DNA of 12,155 nt, from NCBI GenBank assembly GCA_965368115.1, contig CBDULQ010000107.1, positions 1 through 12,155 of the forward strand, written 5' to 3'. Each line of letters begins with the position of its first letter. Positions within the stretch are counted from its first letter, which is position 1. Shown here piece by piece: positions 1 to 5,843 of this stretch. Below the pieces are notes generated by a model. The model saw nothing but the letters and a program-made list of their open reading frames with translations, was not told where the DNA came from and did no database searches. The position numbers were made by a program, and so were the translations under genes. This DNA comes from CBDULQ01 sp965368115. Lineage in GTDB: Bacteria > Pseudomonadota > Gammaproteobacteria > SZUA-229.

Positions 1-6
1 AGGAGA
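1..6 (+). promoter_or_regulatory. Ribosome binding site of allophanate hydrolase
   Basis: AGGAGA lies 7 bases before the ATG at 14, a near-ideal Shine-Dalgarno site, and it fixes that start. The window begins at this site, so the promoter, or an upstream operon partner such as urea carboxylase, cannot be seen. Confidence 0.8.
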
Positions 7-13
7 CGGAAGC

Positions 14-1828
14 ATGAACCTGACAATCGGTCACCTGCTCGAAGCCTATCGCAACAAAACGCTGAATCCGGAACAGCTTGTCGACGACATTCTGGCATCA
101 TGTAAACAGTTCGATCATCACAACATCTGGATCAGTCTGTTATCAAAAGAACAGATCCAGCCTTATCTGGATGCACTGGAAAACCGCGACATCTGCAACC
201 TGCCCCTGTACGGTATTCCTTTTGCCATTAAGGACAATATTGATCTCGCGGGCATACCGACAACAGCCGCATGCCCCGCCTACCGTTATGTGCCCGACGA
301 ATCCGCCTTTGTCGTTCAACAACTGATCGACGCCGGTGCCATACCCATCGGCAAGACCAATATGGACCAGTTCGCAACCGGGCTGGTCGGCACCCGATCT
401 CCGGAACCCTGGGGCGCCTGTAAAAACGCCTTTGATCCCGAATATATTTCCGGGGGCTCCAGTTCCGGTTCCGCCGTCGCCGTTGCGCTCGGCCTGGTGA
501 GTTTTTCACTGGGTACGGATACCGCCGGTTCCGGTCGCGTACCGGCTGCCTTCAATAACATCGTCGGACTGAAACCGACCCGCGGCCTGCTCAGTACCCG
601 CGGCGTGGTACCCGCCTGCCGCAGCCTGGATTGCGTGAGTATTTTTGCACTGACCAGTGACGATGCCGAAGCGGTACTCGAACAGGCTGCGGTTTACGAT
701 GAACGGGATGCTTACTCACGGGAAAACCGCTTCGATAATAACGCTCGTCACTACGGTCACGTGGATAAACCGTTTACCTTTGCCGTACCTAAACCCGACC
801 AGCTGGAATTTTTCGGCAATACCTCTGCACAACAACTGTTCGCCGAATCGGTGCACCAGTTGCAAAAACTGGGCGGTGTAATGCAGGAAATCGATTTCGC
901 GCCGTTTTTAAACGCCGCGCGCCTGCTTTATGAAGGTCCCTGGGTAGCGGAACGTTATGTCGCTATCGAAGACATGATGACCCACCACGCAGATGAACTG
1001 CTACCGGTGATCCGCACCATCATCGGCGGGGCCGAAGGCAAAACCGCCATGGATGCGTTCAAAGCGGAATATGCTTTACAGGGTTATCGCAAACAGATCC
1101 AGGCCCAGCTCGATGAAGTCGATCTACTGGTCACACCCACCGCCGGCACCATCTACACCATCGATGACGTGAATGCGGAGCCGATCAAACTCAACAGTAA
1201 CCTGGGTTATTACACCAATTATATGAATCTCGCCGACTGCACTTCGATTGCGGTCCCTGCCGGCTTTCTCGATAGCGGTCTGCCATTCGGCATCACATTG
1301 ATAAGCAATGCCATGACGGATCGTAAGCTGCTCAGCTTCGCCAACCGTTGGCAGCAACAGCTGTCGCTGCAATTAGGCAAGACCGGATTGACGCATCCGC
1401 AGACCGGGAGCGCATCGATCGAAACTTCGACCTGCATTCCAGTCATTGTCTGCGGCGCACACCTCAACGAGCTACCGTTGAACTGGCAGCTCACCGAGCG
1501 TGGTGCACGTCTACTTGAAACCACCCTCACTGCGAATGCCTACCGTATGTATGCACTGAGCGGCGGCCCTCCGTTTCGTCCGGGCCTGATTCGTGACGAC
1601 GCACAGGGCCGTGCTATCGAAATCGAAATATGGGACGTGCCACGCGAGCACTTCGGTTCATTCGTCGCGGGTATTCCCGCGCCACTGGGCATAGGCAAGG
1701 TGGAAACCCATGACGGCCGTTGGTTGCCGGGGTTCATCTGTGAAGGCTACGGCATCGAAGGCGCACGGGAGATCACTGAGCTGGGAGGCTGGCGTGCTTA
1801 TCTGTCGACTATTTTGCAATCAGATTGA
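14..1828 (+). CDS. atzF: Allophanate hydrolase (AtzF/DUR1-type amidase)
   Basis: This cytoplasmic enzyme hydrolyses allophanate to ammonia and CO2, the second step of ATP-dependent urea breakdown after urea carboxylase. The 604-residue length is normal for stand-alone allophanate hydrolases. Residues 1-460 are an amidase-signature domain with a readable Ser-cisSer-Lys triad: Lys73 in GIPFAIKDNID, Ser149 in the GGSSSGSA loop and nucleophile Ser173 in GTDTAGSGR. Tyr306 and Arg314 in the YEGPWVAERY block have the spacing of the residues that bind the allophanate carboxylate in characterised family members, which separates it from GatA. Residues 475-600 form the typical C-terminal domain (GAHL with His483, then SGGPPFRPGLIR and PAPLGIGKV). 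The ATG at 14 has an AGGAGA site 7 bases upstream. A urea carboxylase gene would be expected to the left, outside the window. It converges on the injection-system genes and has no evident link to them. Confidence 0.96.
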   Translation: MNLTIGHLLEAYRNKTLNPEQLVDDILASCKQFDHHNIWISLLSKEQIQPYLDALENRDICNLPLYGIPFAIKDNIDLAGIPTTAACPAYRYVPDESAFVVQQLIDAGAIPIGKTNMDQFATGLVGTRSPEPWGACKNAFDPEYISGGSSSGSAVAVALGLVSFSLGTDTAGSGRVPAAFNNIVGLKPTRGLLSTRGVVPACRSLDCVSIFALTSDDAEAVLEQAAVYDERDAYSRENRFDNNARHYGHVDKPFTFAVPKPDQLEFFGNTSAQQLFAESVHQLQKLGGVMQEIDFAPFLNAARLLYEGPWVAERYVAIEDMMTHHADELLPVIRTIIGGAEGKTAMDAFKAEYALQGYRKQIQAQLDEVDLLVTPTAGTIYTIDDVNAEPIKLNSNLGYYTNYMNLADCTSIAVPAGFLDSGLPFGITLISNAMTDRKLLSFANRWQQQLSLQLGKTGLTHPQTGSASIETSTCIPVIVCGAHLNELPLNWQLTERGARLLETTLTANAYRMYALSGGPPFRPGLIRDDAQGRAIEIEIWDVPREHFGSFVAGIPAPLGIGKVETHDGRWLPGFICEGYGIEGAREITELGGWRAYLSTILQSD

Positions 1829-1895
1829 TCCGCACCCATAAACTTCGATGTTTCTGCGTGTTTCGAATCCGGGGAACAGGCGATCGGCTTTGGTA

Positions 1896-4043
1896 CTAAT
1901 CGTCGAAACTAACATTGTATCGCGCAGCGCCTTGTTCAAGCCACTCCAGAAATAAAGCTGTCATTCGATCGACGCCGTCGTTCAAATCATCTTCGTCCAG
2001 GCCATTGGTTAAACCGCCTAGCTGGAAATGTCCCCATGCATCGGCAAACGTATGAACCTGCTGCCTGACTCTGGACACGGCTGCCGTCTGCCTGTTCAAA
2101 GCAACCGCACTGTTGAAGCCGTAATGCCTGAGAAAGTTTTCAATACCGCTGGCGCGTACTGAGCTGACTGTGGCCTCATATTCAGCTGCTGTCTGCTGGC
2201 GACCACCATAGTTTTCAGTTAATAGATCGACAATACTTGAATGCTGTTGTTCTGAATTAGTGGATATCTGGGTATAAGCACCCCAGGAATCAATATCTCC
2301 CCATAAATCTGCATCAGGTGACCGGGTTCGAAAATAGAATCTTGCCCGTTCATCTTCACTCACCGGATTATCCCGCTCCCAGGACCTGCTCAAATGACCT
2401 GCAAACTCGGTCGCCGCTGCGCCCACGTCACCGGACCAGGTCACAATGGCATAGTTCTGCCCCATACTCAGTAAACCGTAGGCCCGGTAATTTTCCGATC
2501 TGCGATCGACTGGCAGGGTATCTAGCCCAAGCACGAAATGATGGAAATCGATGACTTCGCCATTCGGCATCACCACAGCTTTGGTTTCCAGTAGTAATTG
2601 CCAGTCAGCGCTGTTCACAGTACGTTGATCTTGCGTGATACGTCCGGAAATATCTTCCCCGTAACCAATAATCGAATCGCCTTCCAGTTCACCGTCTTCC
2701 CCGATCTGTCGCAATCGTGTAATACGATCACGAAGCGAATCACTCCTGTGGGACGCTTCAAAAGCTGAAATCAGATCAAGGAACATAGCCCAGGGCATCA
2801 AAACCTGGGCAAACGCCGCTGCACCAACCCAGCCCTCCGGTGACTCGGTAGAAAGATCCCGAGCCTGGTCCGCAGCAATGTCGGCATTAATCTGATAGAT
2901 ACGGCTGCGTGCATCTTGTAATTGCTCATATACAATCTGCGTACCCTGTCCAGCTCTTGGCAATACTTCCTCCCAATATCTGACCGAACGCCGAGCATCA
3001 CCAAGATCTGCTTGCAATTGCCGGCGATAACGTTCAACGATGACGAGATAGTCTGCTTCGGTGAAACGCACTTTAAACCATAAATTATCTACCCGGGTTC
3101 CATGTTCTTCTAATACAGTGACTTCGAGTGGCTGCAATGGCAACATGCCGATCCGGGTGTCCGACGAATCAGGCGTCGCACGCACCCAGAATTCAGATGC
3201 TTCGGATACCCTGGCTTGCAAGGGTTCGAAGCCACCCCTATAGGGCTCTCTGGGTGCAGGCTCGTTGTCTATTTCGTCGGCAACGTCATCAGCGGCCTGC
3301 TCATCTTCCGGTTGCTGACGCTCGGGTAAGCGACGCAGTAATTCATGGGAAACATAACCTTCGAGAGTGCGCCCGTTTATCTCGGTACGCACATGAATCC
3401 AGGCCTCTCCCCCCAATACCGTGACCACATGTCCTCGCGGCAAGTCCACCCAGGGCAGGCTCTCTCTCGACGGACCTCTATGTAGCGGTGTGCTCCAGGG
3501 CCGCACCTCCGCCTGAAACGGCGTGTCTTCCGGAACTCGGGGGATTTTTCGAATCACCGCGCCTGACCTGAAACCTGCGTCCATGCCACGCTGGTACTGC
3601 AATACGTGAGCCAGTTCATGACTAAACGTACGCCGTCCCGAAGAGGTATCGGGACTGAACTGGTCACGGGCAAAAAAGATATGGTTACGGTAGGCGAAGG
3701 CGGTCGCATCTAGCTGGCGGCTGATTCGATGAGAAAATTCATCGTTATGAACACGTATCGCATCAAGATTGCCATTCATCTTATCGCGGTAGATAAGCTT
3801 CAGGTATTCCGGTATGGCTAAACCTTCAGATTGTTCCAGCTGCTGTTCCAGGTCAGTCGTTTCATGATCGGAAATATTTTCCAATGCTTCCTTCGCATTA
3901 CCATCAGCATGGCCGGACCCGGAATCTAGAATATTTCGTACTGATGAGAAAGACGTACCCGCACTGGAAGCCCGTGGATATGCATTCAAGGTACGCGAGT
4001 ATCCCGCCGATGTATTGCCTTCTTTGACACGCGTCGTTTTCAT
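1896..4043 (-). CDS. DUF4157 (eCIS_core) protein with SH3-like repeats and an unknown C-terminal domain
   Basis: A 715-residue protein and the last gene of the minus-strand block. Residues 80-150 are a DUF4157 domain (Pfam eCIS_core): YRDKMNGNLDAIRVHND, then AFAYRNHIFF and the zinc-metallopeptidase-like motif SHELAHVLQ with His142, Glu143 and His146. Two beta-rich segments resembling bacterial SH3 domains follow (about 175-240 and 275-335), joined by an acidic linker. Next come a charged helical stretch (335-395), a hydrophobic stretch (404-430), and a C-terminal part with DFHHFVLGLD (499-508), TWSGDVG (535-541) and DLWGDIDSW (579-587) that I do not recognise. No signal peptide is visible, as expected for eCIS-associated proteins. 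An in-frame TAG 9 bases upstream makes the ATG at 4043 the only reasonable start; its ribosome site is poor. DUF4157 genes are typical of eCIS loci. A role as cargo or processing factor is inference. Confidence 0.85.
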   Translation of the reverse strand: MKTTRVKEGNTSAGYSRTLNAYPRASSAGTSFSSVRNILDSGSGHADGNAKEALENISDHETTDLEQQLEQSEGLAIPEYLKLIYRDKMNGNLDAIRVHNDEFSHRISRQLDATAFAYRNHIFFARDQFSPDTSSGRRTFSHELAHVLQYQRGMDAGFRSGAVIRKIPRVPEDTPFQAEVRPWSTPLHRGPSRESLPWVDLPRGHVVTVLGGEAWIHVRTEINGRTLEGYVSHELLRRLPERQQPEDEQAADDVADEIDNEPAPREPYRGGFEPLQARVSEASEFWVRATPDSSDTRIGMLPLQPLEVTVLEEHGTRVDNLWFKVRFTEADYLVIVERYRRQLQADLGDARRSVRYWEEVLPRAGQGTQIVYEQLQDARSRIYQINADIAADQARDLSTESPEGWVGAAAFAQVLMPWAMFLDLISAFEASHRSDSLRDRITRLRQIGEDGELEGDSIIGYGEDISGRITQDQRTVNSADWQLLLETKAVVMPNGEVIDFHHFVLGLDTLPVDRRSENYRAYGLLSMGQNYAIVTWSGDVGAAATEFAGHLSRSWERDNPVSEDERARFYFRTRSPDADLWGDIDSWGAYTQISTNSEQQHSSIVDLLTENYGGRQQTAAEYEATVSSVRASGIENFLRHYGFNSAVALNRQTAAVSRVRQQVHTFADAWGHFQLGGLTNGLDEDDLNDGVDRMTALFLEWLEQGAARYNVSFDD

Positions 4044-4085
4044 GGCAACAGGCTATTCGTCCTGAGACTTATTTACGGAATGGGT

Positions 4086-4113
4086 TTTATAACTATTTCT
4101 CTGACATTCACAA
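4086..4113 (-). promoter_or_regulatory. Possible sigma-70 promoter for the last DUF4157 gene
   Basis: On the minus strand TTGTGA (4113-4108) and TATAAA (4091-4086) are separated by 16 bases. This gives 4 of 6 and 5 of 6 matches to the consensus, about 40 bases before the start at 4043. It would let the last gene be expressed apart from the structural genes. Such matches occur by chance in AT-rich gaps, so this is tentative. Confidence 0.3.
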
Positions 4114-4120
4114 ATAAAGC

Positions 4121-4136
4121 GATCAAGGATTTGATC
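4121..4136 (-). terminator. Small hairpin after the stop of the upstream DUF4157 gene, possible weak terminator or attenuator
   Basis: GATCAA and TTGATC form a perfect 6-bp stem with a 4-base loop, one base past the TAA at 4138-4140. The next bases on the minus strand are GCTTTATTTG, which is T-rich but not a true U tract. With only two GC pairs in the stem it would be a weak terminator; it might act as an mRNA 3'-end stabiliser or mean nothing. It sits directly before the promoter-like sequence of the next gene. Confidence 0.3.
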
Positions 4137-4137
4137 A

Positions 4138-5802
4138 TTACAATTCCGGAATCACCACATCCGGACTCGACTGGTATGCTTTTGCCCATTCAATCAACTG
4201 CTTCACTTCAGTTGGCGTTGTCAGCCAGCCATAATGACCATCCCAGCCGAAATCACCGACGCCTGAATCTTCGGTTATACCGATTTCCGGATCGGAGAAC
4301 CGGGCTTCAACTTCTCCGCCCGTAGGCACATACACAGTCTTGGGTTCCTCCCAGGTTCGCCACGCGCATCGCCGGCCTGCCGCGCCACTAGGGACACAGC
4401 CCAGAAACTCTGACTTTTCGATCATCACGATATCGGTTCGAGTACGCAATATCCAGTCAGCCCAGATGTATTTCTCGAATGACACCCGTAGACGATCCTG
4501 GTTGATGACCGGTGGCTTGCTCAACATGGGCAATTTTCTGATCTCGGCTATCGCTGTATTTATTTCACCGACCAGGGCATCGTAGTTTTCCGGTGAGTTC
4601 GACAGGTCGATCGATTCCAGCATATCGAGAATACTTTGCTTCGAGGATGCTATGGCGATATCGGTGTCACCCAGCACCTCATTCAGGTAGATGAGCGGGT
4701 CCTGCCCGGCGGATTGTTCACGGGCAGAGGAGACGTTGGTCGTGAGCACCTTATCAACCCCGGTTTGTACAATATCTTCTGTTGCGTTAACCACGGCATC
4801 TCGCTTGACTTCCGTAAGCCGCTTTAGCAGGGCCAGGCCCTGTAAAGTCGTTCCGGCCTGTAAGAGGGTAGAACCATAAGCCAGTGCCCCCATGGAAATG
4901 GCACTCATCGCGGCCATAATAATCGCGGCTCTTTCCGCATTCACCTGGTTTTGCGCATCTATCACCTGCTTATGTTTGCTGACAGCAAGCGCGTAAGCGG
5001 TATTAACATTTCTGAAAAAAGCCATCCAGTGATGACCATTGATATCAACCGTCTTGTAGAGCCGGTCTACTTCGTTACGCAGCTCCTGGATCTTCCAGCG
5101 TTTCTGGTCATCAGTTAGCGCGACATCGCTTGTCCCTTCACCAGACACTGGTGGTTCACGCTGTATTTCACCGGGGCTGCCATTCTGCTGGACGACATGC
5201 ACCAGTTCGTGTGCAATTAGTCGTTTACCTTCCGTAGTTTGCGGCTGATACTGGTTCTCTCCAAACACGACATGATTACCCAGCGTAAATGCTCTGGCAT
5301 TGAACTGCTTTGCCAGCATTGATGCCTCATGACCATGATGAATTTTAACATCCGACATATCCCGGTTGAGTTTTGAACTGAAAAACTGAACATCCCGTGA
5401 AGACATGGATTCATGTCCCAGCCGTCGAATCTGTGGCAGCGGGTTGCTTGCTGAAGAGATCCCTTCTCCGCTCATCGTTCCACCAGGCTGTCGTTTTAAC
5501 TGAACCTGTTCCTCTTCTTCACACTCTTCACAGCGACGTTGAACAACTTTTTCATGGCCCATTGTTGATTCATTGATTTCGGCAGAGTCCTGAGATCCCA
5601 TAATTCGATCCGCAACCCGGTCCGCTTCCTGCTCGAACACATCATCAGGCTGGCTAACCCTGAGTTTGGCCTGCGCACCGGATGCATGAAGTATTTGCTG
5701 AACCTGGGCATGTTGCTTAACGGAGGGTAAAGCAATCGCCGATTCTGATAAAGATTGTGATCGCAAAATCGATGTCGGCCGAGCTTTCTTAAATGTAACC
5801 AT
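4138..5802 (-). CDS. DUF4157 (eCIS_core) protein with CxxC box and an unknown C-terminal half
   Basis: A 554-residue protein with the classic layout of eCIS-linked DUF4157 proteins. Residues 46-68 carry the box LRVSQPDDVFEQEADRVAD that usually precedes this domain. Then comes a Cys pair in an acidic patch (RRCEECEEEE, Cys91 and Cys94), and at 133-207 the DUF4157 domain proper, ending in AHELVHVVQQ (His198, Glu199, His202). After a Pro/Gly/Glu linker the rest is helical: a charged coil (230-290), an uncharged hydrophobic stretch (293-315) and more helices to about 425. A C-terminal segment (435-554) rich in Trp, Gly and Asp has no family I recognise. There is no signal peptide. The ATG at 5802 has AGGA 11 bases upstream and follows the DUF6519 gene by 41 bases, so co-transcription is likely. 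The metallopeptidase assignment rests on the motif. Cargo, maturation protease or loading factor are all possible. Confidence 0.88.
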   Translation of the reverse strand: MVTFKKARPTSILRSQSLSESAIALPSVKQHAQVQQILHASGAQAKLRVSQPDDVFEQEADRVADRIMGSQDSAEINESTMGHEKVVQRRCEECEEEEQVQLKRQPGGTMSGEGISSASNPLPQIRRLGHESMSSRDVQFFSSKLNRDMSDVKIHHGHEASMLAKQFNARAFTLGNHVVFGENQYQPQTTEGKRLIAHELVHVVQQNGSPGEIQREPPVSGEGTSDVALTDDQKRWKIQELRNEVDRLYKTVDINGHHWMAFFRNVNTAYALAVSKHKQVIDAQNQVNAERAAIIMAAMSAISMGALAYGSTLLQAGTTLQGLALLKRLTEVKRDAVVNATEDIVQTGVDKVLTTNVSSAREQSAGQDPLIYLNEVLGDTDIAIASSKQSILDMLESIDLSNSPENYDALVGEINTAIAEIRKLPMLSKPPVINQDRLRVSFEKYIWADWILRTRTDIVMIEKSEFLGCVPSGAAGRRCAWRTWEEPKTVYVPTGGEVEARFSDPEIGITEDSGVGDFGWDGHYGWLTTPTEVKQLIEWAKAYQSSPDVVIPEL

Positions 5803-5843
5803 GTCAAACGATGTCCTGTTGCTGCTTTTCTGAATAGATCGAA

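Noticed and set aside
228..561. Minus-strand open frames inside the allophanate hydrolase gene
   Set aside because: They lie opposite a well-conserved catalytic region, have Arg/Pro-rich translations with no domain, and have no ribosome site.
1860..1909. Inverted repeat GTTTCGA / TCGAAAC between the convergent genes, considered as a bidirectional terminator
   Set aside because: The arms are only 7 bp with a loop of more than 30 bases, and there is no T tract on either side.
5496..5807. Alternative minus-strand frame starting just upstream of the first DUF4157 gene
   Set aside because: It is an out-of-frame copy of the N-terminal region; the DUF4157 frame carries the recognisable motifs.
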